Origin: Polaromonas sp.
GTDB taxonomy: Bacteria; Pseudomonadota; Gammaproteobacteria; Burkholderiales; Burkholderiaceae_C
NCBI GenBank assembly: GCA_021731285.1
Contig: JAKFXR010000020.1
Location: 1 to 44,165, forward strand
DNA: 44,165 bases
Direction: 5' to 3'
Of this stretch, positions 33,566-40,573 are shown one piece after another. A model generated the notes under the pieces. That model ran no database searches. It was not told where the DNA came from and saw only the letters and a list, made by a program, of their open reading frames with translations. The position numbers and the translations under genes were made by a program. Position 1 is the stretch's first letter; every line of letters begins with the position of its first letter.

Positions 33566-33652
33566 TTCTAACGTTGGAGATAACCGGACCACAACACTAG
33601 CGGCGAAGCCGCAACCTGCTGTTGTGGGTCCGTGTTGATTGACCTGTTATAC
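33566..33652 (-). other. attC site of cassette 1 (87 bp)
   Basis: Starts with GTATAAC (complement of 33646-33652) and ends with GTTAGAA (complement of 33566-33572). Inner arms GACCACAACA and TGTTGTGGGTC pair around GCGGCGAAGCCGC. The first core pairs exactly with GTTATAC at 34044-34050 at the other end of the cassette. Confidence 0.87.
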
Positions 33653-33656
33653 GGCT

Positions 33657-34040
33657 TCACCAGACTTCTCCGCGCGCATTCTTCACGCGCGCCCATACTT
33701 CCGGCGGGCCACTTTCCCAGACGCCCCCCAACAGGTGACGAAATGCGGGATTGCGCCGCGCCTCCAACTCAACTCGGTCGATAAACAAGGCGCCCCAATC
33801 ATCGATAAGGTCTTCGAGCGCGCCGGCAGCAAGCATGCCAATTACACGTTGAGGAGGCTTGCGCGACAGTACCTCAAGGATAACGCGCCAGCAATCCTCC
33901 GCATGCTCTGCGTCCGCCGGGCACATGAAGCGTTCGGTTGCCCAAAATTGCTCGCTCGACTGCTGCTCTTTCTGCGGCAACTGTTGATATTGGATGAAGG
34001 CGGTCGCCCACTCGTCGACCTGAGCATTGGTCAGCGCCAT
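33657..34040 (-). CDS. Cassette 1: DUF6869-like hypothetical protein
   Basis: A 127-residue soluble, helical protein. The C-terminal part 'WGALFIDRVELEARRNPAFRHLLGGVW' and 'VWARVKNARGEVW' matches what I remember of the DUF6869 family, small proteins of unknown role that are frequent in cassettes and polymorphic-toxin loci. The N-terminus is 'MALTNAQVDEWATAFIQYQQL'. The ATG lies 3 bases after the core GTTATAC, so the ribosome-binding site, if any, comes from the sequence before the cassette. As the first cassette of the minus-strand array it would be the best expressed one if a Pc-type promoter lies upstream. Confidence 0.72.
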   Translation of the reverse strand: MALTNAQVDEWATAFIQYQQLPQKEQQSSEQFWATERFMCPADAEHAEDCWRVILEVLSRKPPQRVIGMLAAGALEDLIDDWGALFIDRVELEARRNPAFRHLLGGVWESGPPEVWARVKNARGEVW

Positions 34041-34335
34041 GCCGTATAACGTTGAAAATGTGCGGCGCTCGCGTAGCGAGTGTCCGTACGATTGATTCGT
34101 TCTGGCGCGGCTCGCAACATCTCTTGGCGCTTGAACTGTTGCATACCACTACGCCTCTTTTTGGCCATCAGCCCACATAGCTGTGACACTGCGTCCGGAC
34201 CAAAGCTCGCTTTTGTCCATGCGCTGTGTTGCAGCTATGCAAGCTACCAGAAAATCGCCGTTTTATACATGCCCCACTCATCTGCTAGCGCCACTGTTTC
34301 AGCCGTCGATCGGAACGTAATGTATGCCGCAAAAC

Positions 34336-34370
34336 CTGCGGTATAACTTGGCGGCTGCGGTATAACTTGG
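34336..34370. repeat. 16-base direct repeat carrying the attC core heptamer
   Basis: CTGCGGTATAACTTGG occurs at 34336-34351 and 34355-34370, exact, 3 bases apart. Each copy holds GTATAAC, the core found at both ends of cassette 1. The second arm of an inverted repeat (GTTTATAC near 34428) follows about 60 bases later. Confidence 0.7.
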
Positions 34371-34550
34371 GCATCAAAAGCTCCTGAGAATGGCGTGGTT
34401 GTTGAGTTTCACCGCAATGCGCCGCAAGTTTATACAGGTATAAAAAATTCGTGAAACACCGCAGGTCGCCCTTTTCCGCTCCCTGACACAGGGGTCATCC
34501 GAGGGTACAAGCATTTTCGGCAGTTTGCCCTCTAATCATGGGGGTTGTTA

Positions 34551-34567
34551 GCTATCAAGTTGATAGC
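34551..34567. repeat. GCTATCAA-G-TTGATAGC palindrome
   Basis: Perfect 8-bp arms around a single G in an intergenic region upstream of nothing obvious and 54 bases beyond the GNAT stop. Likely a copy of a short palindromic intergenic repeat of this genome; similar elements are at 7969 and 27721. It may also help to end the GNAT transcript. Confidence 0.5.
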
Positions 34568-34620
34568 ATGGCGAGATAATTTTCCCGGCATGACCTGCGT
34601 GTGGAGAAACGAAGCCGCTG

Positions 34621-35082
34621 TCAAACCTCCTGCGAATAAACAATAAAGCCCATGTGTTGGGCCACCTTGTCATACAGCAGGCGGCCCGCCGCATTGGTCG
34701 TGTGGGTCTGCCAGTACACCCGTGTGATGCCCGCCGCCTTGGCCTCTTGGTACACCCCTTTAATCAGCGCGCGCCCGACGCCACGTCCGCGCGTTGAGGC
34801 GTCAGTGAACAAGTCCTGCAAATAGCAGGTCAACTCAGCGCGTGTGGTGCTGCGGTGGTACAGATAGTGGGTCAGCCCCAGCACTCGCCCATCGACTTCA
34901 GCCACCAGTGCAAAGACCGGCTCGACGGGGTCGAAGAAGCGCTGCCAGGTCAGTCGTGTGATGTCGGGATCCAGCGCCGTTTCGTCCTTGCGACCGTAGA
35001 AGGCGTTGTAGCCGTCCCAGAGAGGCTGCCAGGCTTCAAAGTCAGTTTGCTGGATCGGGCGGACGAGGATGGGGCTGGACAT
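34621..35082 (-). CDS. GNAT-family N-acetyltransferase
   Basis: A 153-residue acetyl-CoA-dependent acetyltransferase. It starts 'MSSPILVRPIQQTDFEAWQPLWDGYNAFYG', the usual GNAT N-terminus, and has the acetyl-CoA loop 'LFTDASTRGRGVGRALIKGVYQEAKAAG' (about 90-117), then 'RVYWQTHTTNAAGRLLYDKVAQHMGFIVY'. The longer in-frame extension to 35193 was rejected because the sequence before 35082 has no GNAT-like content. The acceptor is unknown. It is 19 bases downstream of the alpha/beta hydrolase gene on the same strand. Confidence 0.92.
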   Translation of the reverse strand: MSSPILVRPIQQTDFEAWQPLWDGYNAFYGRKDETALDPDITRLTWQRFFDPVEPVFALVAEVDGRVLGLTHYLYHRSTTRAELTCYLQDLFTDASTRGRGVGRALIKGVYQEAKAAGITRVYWQTHTTNAAGRLLYDKVAQHMGFIVYSQEV

Positions 35083-35101
35083 GGGCGAGAGTTGCGGTAT
35101 T

Positions 35102-36130
35102 TCAGGGCGCGCTTTGGAGGTCGACGGGGGCGGCTTCATACACGCGCGCGAGCAGAAGTTTAAAAGCTGGTAGTTGCGCTGCCGGGGTAGCACGCAACAC
35201 GCCTTGTTCCTGCAGCAGCTTGATGAGTTTGGTGGGGGCTACACGTTTGTCGCCGACGATCTCGACGTGGCCTGCATGGACCTGCACACGCCGGGTGCGT
35301 GCATCGGCTTCGACCGCCGGCTGGCGTTGCTCGGCGAGCGTGAAGATATCGTCGTCTTCCACGCAGCGCCCGCCTTCCTCGCGCCGGCAGGTGCCGCGTT
35401 CGTCGGTGTCAATTTTCAGGTAGTCGGTGACCTGCGGCGCCAATGTGCCTGGCTCACGGATGAAGCGTGACGAGTAGGTGATGTCGGCCCATTTCGGACC
35501 GGTGGCGATGTAGCAACTCAAAGGCAGCAGGCCCAGCGACAGGGGGTACAGCCACGACCTGCCGCAGGTTTTGGCGGAGTCTATGCCGGAGAAGGGGCCG
35601 GAGATGGTGACCAGGCGCAAACTGGCAGGCCCGGTGGCTGCGGTTTCGCCGATGAGGGACTCCGTCATGGACTTGCGGGCAATCAGCGCGCCCTGGCTGT
35701 GACCAATGAGTGTGATTTGCGGCGCGCGGGACTGCGCGGCCAGTTGCCGGATGGACTGCTGCAGCTCACCTGCCACTTGCGACAACCTGGCCCGGTCGTC
35801 GTAGGTAAAGCAGGCGGTCTGCTGGCCATGAAAGGCCAGCACTTGCGCCAGCCCCCTGAACTGGCCCGATGATCCGAAGCAGCCATGCACCAGCACGTGG
35901 ACGGGTTTGCTGGAATCAAGGTGCAGGCTGCGGTCCGGGTTGTCTGTGCAGGGCCCCAGGCCCGCGATGTTGAGCGTGGTGTCCGGTTTGGACAGCTGGC
36001 CCGGCTCGATGTTGAAATAGGCCGGGTTGATGGGCTCGTAGGAGGCGCAGCCACCCAGCAGAGCCGCCAGGATGAAGAGGGCGGCAACTGCGGCAACGCG
36101 TTGGATGCCGGCTGATGGGTGGTGGGTCAT
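35102..36130 (-). CDS. Alpha/beta hydrolase lipoprotein
   Basis: A 342-residue predicted lipoprotein esterase or lipase. The signal 'AAVAALFILAALLGGC' gives Cys28 as the lipidated residue. The hydrolase fold shows the oxyanion motif 'VLVHGCFGSSGQFRGLAQVLAFHG' and the nucleophile elbow 'ITLIGHSQGALIARKS' (Ser in GHSQG). The last 100 residues include a Cys pair ('GTCRREEGGRCVED') and a 'RVQVHAGHVEIVGDKRVAPTKLIKLLQEQGV' segment. The catalytic His is probably the one in this segment. Substrate unknown. It overlaps the dehalogenase-like gene by 4 bases at 36127-36130, so the two are translationally coupled. Confidence 0.87.
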   Translation of the reverse strand: MTHHPSAGIQRVAAVAALFILAALLGGCASYEPINPAYFNIEPGQLSKPDTTLNIAGLGPCTDNPDRSLHLDSSKPVHVLVHGCFGSSGQFRGLAQVLAFHGQQTACFTYDDRARLSQVAGELQQSIRQLAAQSRAPQITLIGHSQGALIARKSMTESLIGETAATGPASLRLVTISGPFSGIDSAKTCGRSWLYPLSLGLLPLSCYIATGPKWADITYSSRFIREPGTLAPQVTDYLKIDTDERGTCRREEGGRCVEDDDIFTLAEQRQPAVEADARTRRVQVHAGHVEIVGDKRVAPTKLIKLLQEQGVLRATPAAQLPAFKLLLARVYEAAPVDLQSAP

Positions 36131-37053
36131 GAGGGCAAGGCTTCGCTAAAAAATTGTGACAGCGCATCTGCGGTTTCCAGCGGCAGTTCTTCGGGAATAA
36201 AGTGCCCTGCCGGCATGGCGTGGCCACTGACGATACCGGCGCATTGCGCCTGCCACAGGGCCAGGGGTTCAAACAGCTTGTGCACCACGCCAAGCTCCCC
36301 CCACAGCACCTGCATGTCGCAGACAATTTTTTCTCCGCGCGTCCGGCTTTCACGGTCATGCACCAGGTCGATGGCGGCGCTGGCGCGGTAGTCTTCGCAC
36401 GCGGCATGAATCGCTTCGGGGGTGCAAAAACAGCGCTCGTATTCGATCAGCGCTTCGGCTTCGATGTAGCTCAGTCCCTTGCTGCCCCAGCCGCCCAGCT
36501 TGGCGTGCAGGTAGGCCAGCGGATTGCCGCCTATCATGGTTTCAGGCAGCGGGTTGGGCTGGATCAGATGAAACCAGTGGTAGTAGGCGGTGGCAAAACG
36601 CATGTCGGTGGCGTTGTACATGTCCAGCGTGGGTGCGATGTCAATCACACAGAGTTTGTCGACGCGCCCGGGGTGGTCCAGCGCCAGCCGGTGTGCCACG
36701 CGGCCGCCCCGGTCATGGCCGCACAGGTAAAAGCGGTCGCGGCCCAGCGCGTCCATCACGCTCAATGCATCCTGCGCCATGTTGCGCTTGCTGTAGTTGC
36801 TGTGGTCGGGCAACCCTGCCGCCTTGGACGAGTCACCATACCCGCGCAAATCGGGCAGAACGATGAAATACCGCGCCTGCAGGGCCTGCACCACGCGGTG
36901 CCACATCACATGGCTTTGCGGGAAACCGTGCAACAGCAGCAGTGTGGGCCCGGCTGCGTTGCCGCCGAAGCGGGCAAAGATGGAGGTGCCGTTGACCTCG
37001 AAGTCACGCGCCTGAAAGCCTTCGAACCAGGAGTCGGGCAGGGTCGAGGCCAT
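36127..37053 (-). CDS. Haloacetate/fluoroacetate dehalogenase-like alpha/beta hydrolase
   Basis: A 308-residue hydrolase that matches the DehH1/FAcD type. The nucleophile is an aspartate, not serine: 'CGHDRGGRVAHRLALDHPG' with D114, R115 and R118. Further active-site positions are D138 ('VIDIAPT'), H159-W160 ('YYHWFHLIQP'), a Tyr near 222 ('CEDYRAS') and H284 ('PAGHFIPEELP'). In the known fluoroacetate dehalogenase the same residues hold the carboxylate and the halide, and all are 4 positions lower, which supports the assignment. The reaction would be hydrolysis of haloacetates to glycolate. Start at 37053 by a GAGGAA ribosome-binding site. It lies 14 bases after the SnoaL-like gene. Confidence 0.85.
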   Translation of the reverse strand: MASTLPDSWFEGFQARDFEVNGTSIFARFGGNAAGPTLLLLHGFPQSHVMWHRVVQALQARYFIVLPDLRGYGDSSKAAGLPDHSNYSKRNMAQDALSVMDALGRDRFYLCGHDRGGRVAHRLALDHPGRVDKLCVIDIAPTLDMYNATDMRFATAYYHWFHLIQPNPLPETMIGGNPLAYLHAKLGGWGSKGLSYIEAEALIEYERCFCTPEAIHAACEDYRASAAIDLVHDRESRTRGEKIVCDMQVLWGELGVVHKLFEPLALWQAQCAGIVSGHAMPAGHFIPEELPLETADALSQFFSEALPS

Positions 37054-37067
37054 GGCGCGTATTCCTC

Positions 37068-37556
37068 TCAAGCCCTGCTGGCCAGGTACTTCTGCAAATT
37101 GGCGGCGGCGGTGGCGCGCACCTTGTTGTGCAGAAAAGGTGTCCAGCCCAGCAGCATGCCGGGCGTGCCCAGTGCCTGCCGCGACCAGGCCCAGAAGTCA
37201 AAGCTGTCCTTGTGCGTGACAATCAGCCCCTCCGGGCTGAAGGTAAAGCGGCCATCAATCACGTTGTGCACCAGCCGTCCGGTGGCGCTGAAGCGGTAGT
37301 CGGCTTCCCAGTGCGAGCTGCCGCTGACGTCGTCAGCGTGCAAGTCGCTGTACTCCAGCCTCCAGGCGTCGCGCCCCCTGGCTTTGGTGGCGTCGCACAG
37401 CATGTGCCACATGCCGGTGACCTGCCGGTGGCCGCGCAGCGAAAACGCTTCGTCATCGAAAGCGGCATCCGGCGCGTAACACTGCGCCATGGTGGCGGAG
37501 TCCAGCTGCGCAAAGGCGGCGTAAAACTTTTCCAGGGTTTGCTGGTTGGGGTGCAT
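37068..37556 (-). CDS. SnoaL-like/NTF2-fold protein
   Basis: A 162-residue cytosolic protein with the nuclear transport factor 2 fold: 'TLEKFYAAFAQLDSATMAQCYAPDAAFDDEAFSLRGHRQVTGMW' at the N-terminus, then 'HWEADYRFSATGRLVHNVIDGRFTFSPEGLIVTHKDSFDFWAWSRQALG'. This pocket-forming fold serves many small-molecule enzymes and binding proteins, so no reaction can be named. The start at 37556 has a ribosome-binding site (CAGGACC) in front. It heads a run of four minus-strand genes with the dehalogenase-like, lipoprotein and GNAT genes. Confidence 0.88.
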   Translation of the reverse strand: MHPNQQTLEKFYAAFAQLDSATMAQCYAPDAAFDDEAFSLRGHRQVTGMWHMLCDATKARGRDAWRLEYSDLHADDVSGSSHWEADYRFSATGRLVHNVIDGRFTFSPEGLIVTHKDSFDFWAWSRQALGTPGMLLGWTPFLHNKVRATAAANLQKYLASRA

Positions 37557-37771
37557 GGGGTGGTCCTGGTGAAAAAACCGGCAGTAGCGGGAAATCGTAC
37601 ACCCACAACCGTTGGTGCGGGGCAACCACTTTCCCCCGCTTCAGACCTCTGTATGGGGTTATTGGTGTGACATATTGCCCCATGCCCTGCGGTTGCGCCT
37701 GTGCTGCTGGCGACTGTCATTTTGCGGGCGTATAAAGACTTTCCAATGATATTTTTCCCAGGAGGGTCCCC

Positions 37772-38035
37772 ATGAAGCCTCAACATGCCAACCGGGCACC
37801 TGCCCATCCCGAACGGGTGAACGTTTACGAACCATGGGAAGAGCTGTACTGGGGCGACAGGCTGCGCTGCACGACCGAGCAATTGCGTGCAGCGGTGGAC
37901 GCCGCCGGCCCGGCGCTGGCGGATGTGCGCCTTCACCTCGAAGCCGTCCGGAGCAGCAACCAGCCCGTTTTGCCGCATCCCGGCGCCCGCCGGCCCATGC
38001 CGTCGGTTCGGCAGCCCGTGCCAGGCACTTCCTGA
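37772..38035 (+). CDS. DUF3606 domain protein
   Basis: An 87-residue basic protein. The core 'ERVNVYEPWEELYWGDRLRCTTEQLRAAVDAAGPALADVRLHL' (about 14-56) fits the DUF3606 pattern of a short strand, an aromatic-rich turn and a helix. The C-terminal 30 residues are Pro/Arg-rich and look disordered. A strong ribosome-binding site (AGGAGGG) precedes the ATG, which argues for real expression. Function unknown; relatives are frequent in soil Proteobacteria. Confidence 0.75.
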   Translation: MKPQHANRAPAHPERVNVYEPWEELYWGDRLRCTTEQLRAAVDAAGPALADVRLHLEAVRSSNQPVLPHPGARRPMPSVRQPVPGTS

Positions 38036-38100
38036 CATTTCCCGGCTGCGGGGCGGGCGGATGGCATTGATAAAGCCTTCATCCGACCCATCTGCCCTGC

Positions 38101-39090
38101 ATGATCCCTTTTTCCGTTCTGGACCTCTCCCCCATCGTGGAGGGCGGTGACGCTGCACAGTCGCTGAAAAACACCCTTGACCTTGCCCAGCACGCTGACC
38201 GCTGGGCTTACCGGCGCTACTGGCTGGCCGAGCACCATGGCATGCCCGGCATTGCCAGCGCCGCCACCGCGGTGGTCATGGGCCATGTGGCTGCGGGCAC
38301 CTCGCGGATTCGCGTCGGCGCCGGCGGCATCATGCTGCCCAACCATTCGCCACTGGTGATTGCCGAGCAGTTTGGCACCCTCGAGTCGCTGTTTCCGGGT
38401 CGCATTGACCTCGGTCTGGGGCGCGCGCCAGGCTCCGACCAGGCCACAGCCCGGGCCCTGCGGCGCGACATGAATGCCAACCCTGACGAGTTTCCGCAGG
38501 ACGTGGTCGAGTTGATGCATTACTTCGAGCCGGTGGTTGAAGGCCAGCGCGTGCGCGCCGTGCCGGGCAACGGCCTGAAGGTGCCGGTGTGGATTCTGGG
38601 CTCCAGCCTGTTTGGCGCGCAACTGGCCGCCCAGCTGGGCTTGCCCTTTGCCTTTGCGTCGCACTTTGCGCCGGCGCAGATGATGCAGGCCATCGAGATC
38701 TACCGCAGCCGTTTCCGGCCGTCCGCACAACTGGAGAAGTCCTACGTGATGCTGGGCTTCAATGTGTTTGCAGCCGATACGGACGAAGAGGGGCGTTTGT
38801 TGTCGACCTCGATGCAACAGGCATTTGTCAACCTGCGCAGTGGCCGTCCCTCACGTCTGCAGCCACCTGTGGCAGGGTATGAAGAACGCCTGACGCCGCC
38901 CGAGCGGGCCATTCTTGAGCAGACCCTGACCTGCGCCGCCATCGGCTCGCCGGACAGCGTGCGGCGCGCTCTGGAGGCCTTTGCGGCACGCACGGGAGCA
39001 GACGAGCTGATGATCACCTCGCAGATATTCGATCACAAGGCGCGCTTGCGCTCCTATGAAATCACCGCTGGCCTGCAAGCGGCTCGGTGA
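38101..39090 (+). CDS. LLM-class flavin-dependent oxidoreductase
   Basis: A 329-residue bacterial-luciferase-like monooxygenase. Conserved parts are '[55 protein letters not shown]' (here the first 20-50 residues set the barrel start and the His pair), '[44 protein letters not shown]' and '[31 protein letters not shown]'. It probably uses FMNH2 supplied by a separate reductase. The substrate is unknown. This form (YhbW/MsnO8-like) is common in Burkholderiales. It starts 65 bases after the DUF3606 gene and may be co-transcribed with it. Confidence 0.93.
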   Translation: MIPFSVLDLSPIVEGGDAAQSLKNTLDLAQHADRWAYRRYWLAEHHGMPGIASAATAVVMGHVAAGTSRIRVGAGGIMLPNHSPLVIAEQFGTLESLFPGRIDLGLGRAPGSDQATARALRRDMNANPDEFPQDVVELMHYFEPVVEGQRVRAVPGNGLKVPVWILGSSLFGAQLAAQLGLPFAFASHFAPAQMMQAIEIYRSRFRPSAQLEKSYVMLGFNVFAADTDEEGRLLSTSMQQAFVNLRSGRPSRLQPPVAGYEERLTPPERAILEQTLTCAAIGSPDSVRRALEAFAARTGADELMITSQIFDHKARLRSYEITAGLQAAR

Positions 39091-39094
39091 AGAC

Positions 39095-39538
39095 TCAGCG
39101 CGAGATTGACAGCAGTTCCACCTCGAACAGAAGCGTTGCATTGGGCGGTACAGCAGCGCCTGCCCCGCGTGAGCCATAGGCCAGTGCCGACGGGCAGGTC
39201 AGTTTGGCCTTGCCACCCACTTTCATTTTCTGCACGCCTTCGGTCCAGCAGGGGATCACCCGGTTCAGGGGAAATTCAGCAGGCGCGTTGCGCTGGTAGG
39301 AGCTGTCAAATTCGCGGCCATCGGGAAAGGTGCCACGGTAATGCACCTTGACGGTGTCGGTGGCCGCTGGACTGGCGCCCGCACCCTCCTTGAGTGAGCG
39401 GTACACCAGGCCGCTGGGGCTGAGCACAGCACCGGCTTCCTTCGCTGCCGCTGCCACCGCGACGTCGGCCTGGGCCGAGACGGTGCAAGCCATCAACAGG
39501 GACAGGGCACACACACTGGCGCTGAGTGAAAACCGCAT
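39095..39538 (-). CDS. FKBP-type peptidyl-prolyl cis-trans isomerase
   Basis: A 147-residue exported isomerase. Signal peptide 'MRFSLSASVCALSLLMACTVSAQA', then the FKBP domain: 'VKVHYRGTFPDGREFDSSYQRNAPAEFPLNRVIPCWTEGVQKMKVGGKAKLTCPSALAYGSRGAGAAVPPNATLLFEVELLSI' (abridged in meaning: the 'VHYRGT', 'FDSS', 'VIPCWTEG' and 'AYG' motifs). It lacks the N-terminal dimerisation domain of FkpA/Mip. Cys pairs in the domain are unusual for a Mip-type protein and could form a disulfide. Start at 39538 by an AGGAGA ribosome-binding site. It helps fold proteins in the periplasm. Confidence 0.92.
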   Translation of the reverse strand: MRFSLSASVCALSLLMACTVSAQADVAVAAAAKEAGAVLSPSGLVYRSLKEGAGASPAATDTVKVHYRGTFPDGREFDSSYQRNAPAEFPLNRVIPCWTEGVQKMKVGGKAKLTCPSALAYGSRGAGAAVPPNATLLFEVELLSISR

Positions 39539-39582
39539 GGAATCTCCTTGGGAAAATTTCTCGTCAGCCATTGTGACGGGGT

Positions 39583-40422
39583 TTAACGAGGCGCCCTCAG
39601 GAACAACTCCTTGTTGTCGTTCCACCAGGGGTCATTGACGCCGGCGAGCAGCGCATCAAAGGCAAAGGCCTTCTGGCTGATCACCAGCCGGGCTGCGCAG
39701 CGCCGCAGCGCGTGGAAAGACTCGTCGCTTGCCTCCAGGCGCGGGCACCTGGGGTGGAGCTTTTCATAGTAGTAGGGTGGCCAGGTCCCTGTCTGGTTGA
39801 GGTCCTGCTCGGACAGCCAGAGGATCTGCTCGCCTCCCGACTGCCAGCGATCCTGAAGCGTGACCGGCAGCCCCTGTTTGGGAAAGTAGTTGCGCAGCCT
39901 GGCGGCCAGCGCGTCAAAGGCCGGAGGCGCATCGCCTGCCGCCGCTGGTGCGCGCGCGGCTGGCTGGGTGGCCGGGGGTTTTTGCAGCCCTATCCTGCCT
40001 CGTGGCGCCAGGCGCCAGGCGCCCGCCATCCAGATGATGGCGCAGGGACCGGCGCAGTCGGCATTGGATACCACATAGGGATACAGCGCTGCCAGTGTTT
40101 CAGCCAGCTGCAAGGCCTCGGTCTGGTCACCTCCGGAAATCGCCACCTCTACCCGGCCCAGACCAAACCAGGCGTCGGCGGGTTTGCGGCGAAAAACCTC
40201 GATCAGCTTGGCCGTGTCACCGGGAAGCACCTGGCCGCTGAGCCGCAGACCCCGGGCTACCCCCGCGAGTGGTCCGTCCGGAAACGGGTTGATGTACTGG
40301 ATGTCCAGCGCAGGGCTGCTGGTGCTCCACAGCAACAACAGCGCCATGCCGGCTTGACGCAGCAGGGGCCGTGCCGCCCGGGCCAGCGACCGGCTTTTCA
40401 GCAGCACCCGTTGTGACAGCAT
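39583..40422 (-). CDS. Exported protein resembling a degenerate ClpP-fold protein
   Basis: A 279-residue exported protein (hydrophobic segment 'AGMALLLLWSTSSPA' at about 24-38). The middle resembles the COG3904-type periplasmic ClpP/crotonase fold: 'ADAWFGLGRVEVAISGGDQTEALQLAETLAALYPYVVSNADCAGPCAIIWMAGAWRLAPRGRIGLQKP' is comparable, in short pieces, to 'SPGG...A..LA', 'CASACA' and 'aG..R....g.iGvH'. The position of the usual catalytic Ser in the 'CASAC' motif is Pro here (CAGPC), so proteolysis is doubtful. The C-terminal 100 residues have two further Cys. Function unknown. It stands 44 bases downstream of nothing on its strand and ends 44 bases from the FKBP gene start. Confidence 0.6.
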   Translation of the reverse strand: MLSQRVLLKSRSLARAARPLLRQAGMALLLLWSTSSPALDIQYINPFPDGPLAGVARGLRLSGQVLPGDTAKLIEVFRRKPADAWFGLGRVEVAISGGDQTEALQLAETLAALYPYVVSNADCAGPCAIIWMAGAWRLAPRGRIGLQKPPATQPAARAPAAAGDAPPAFDALAARLRNYFPKQGLPVTLQDRWQSGGEQILWLSEQDLNQTGTWPPYYYEKLHPRCPRLEASDESFHALRRCAARLVISQKAFAFDALLAGVNDPWWNDNKELFLRAPR

Positions 40423-40573
40423 TGCACTCCTGTTAAATCCGCTGACTGTGAATTCAGGGCTGCGGCACGCATCCCTGTCAAAAAATAACTGTACACGCCC
40501 GGAGCATCCATCAGGCCATGTTCTGCGTCTTTACTCAGGCATTGCAACCGGCCCGTCCCGGATGGATATCTTC

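Larger units (their letters stand above)
31930..34050 (-). mobile_element. Array of four integron gene cassettes (CALIN-like)
   Basis: Four ORFs on the minus strand alternate with four imperfect palindromes that have the attC layout: an RYYYAAC-type core at one end, a GTTRRRY-type core at the other, and a long inverted repeat between. The decisive sign is that the first core of each cassette pairs with the last core of the same cassette (GTTATAC/GTATAAC, GTTAGAA/TTCTAAC twice, GTTAAAT/ATTTAAC), as expected for circles that were inserted at a G-TT crossover. Reading order on the minus strand: cassette 1 (33572-34049), 2 (32894-33571), 3 (32443-32893), 4 (31936-32442). AT content is visibly higher than in the flanks. 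No integrase gene is visible next to the array in this window. Confidence 0.88.
34051..34620. other. Gene-free region at the proximal end of the cassette array
   Basis: 570 bases between the first cassette and the GNAT gene. attI and an integrase gene reading on the plus strand would be expected here; no reading frame has integrase motifs. Seen instead: a small hairpin (GCTCGC-GTA-GCGAG) next to the cassette border, a 16-base direct repeat at 34336 and 34355, an imperfect inverted repeat that pairs 34341-34370 with about 34405-34438, and a GCTATCAA palindrome at 34551. A decayed attI or attC remnant is possible. Confidence 0.5.

Noticed and set aside
31930..33652. CRISPR-like array
   Set aside because: The repeated elements are 57-87 bp palindromes separated by ORF-sized cassettes, not short repeats with uniform spacers; they fit attC sites.
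33874..34149. 91-codon minus-strand frame spanning the cassette border
   Set aside because: It overlaps the better supported cassette 1 ORF in another frame and crosses the recombination point, so it is unlikely to be a gene.
34080..34346. 88-codon plus-strand frame where intI would be expected
   Set aside because: No tyrosine-recombinase motifs (no R...HxxR...Y pattern), too short, and it crosses the repeat region; not accepted as an integrase or its remnant.
34336..34370. Two-unit CRISPR or iteron array
   Set aside because: Only two copies, 3 bases apart, with no further units and no replication or cas gene nearby.
37259..38158. 299-codon minus-strand frame over the DUF3606 region
   Set aside because: It overlaps the SnoaL-like gene in another frame and the DUF3606 gene in antisense; both of those have family signatures and ribosome-binding sites.
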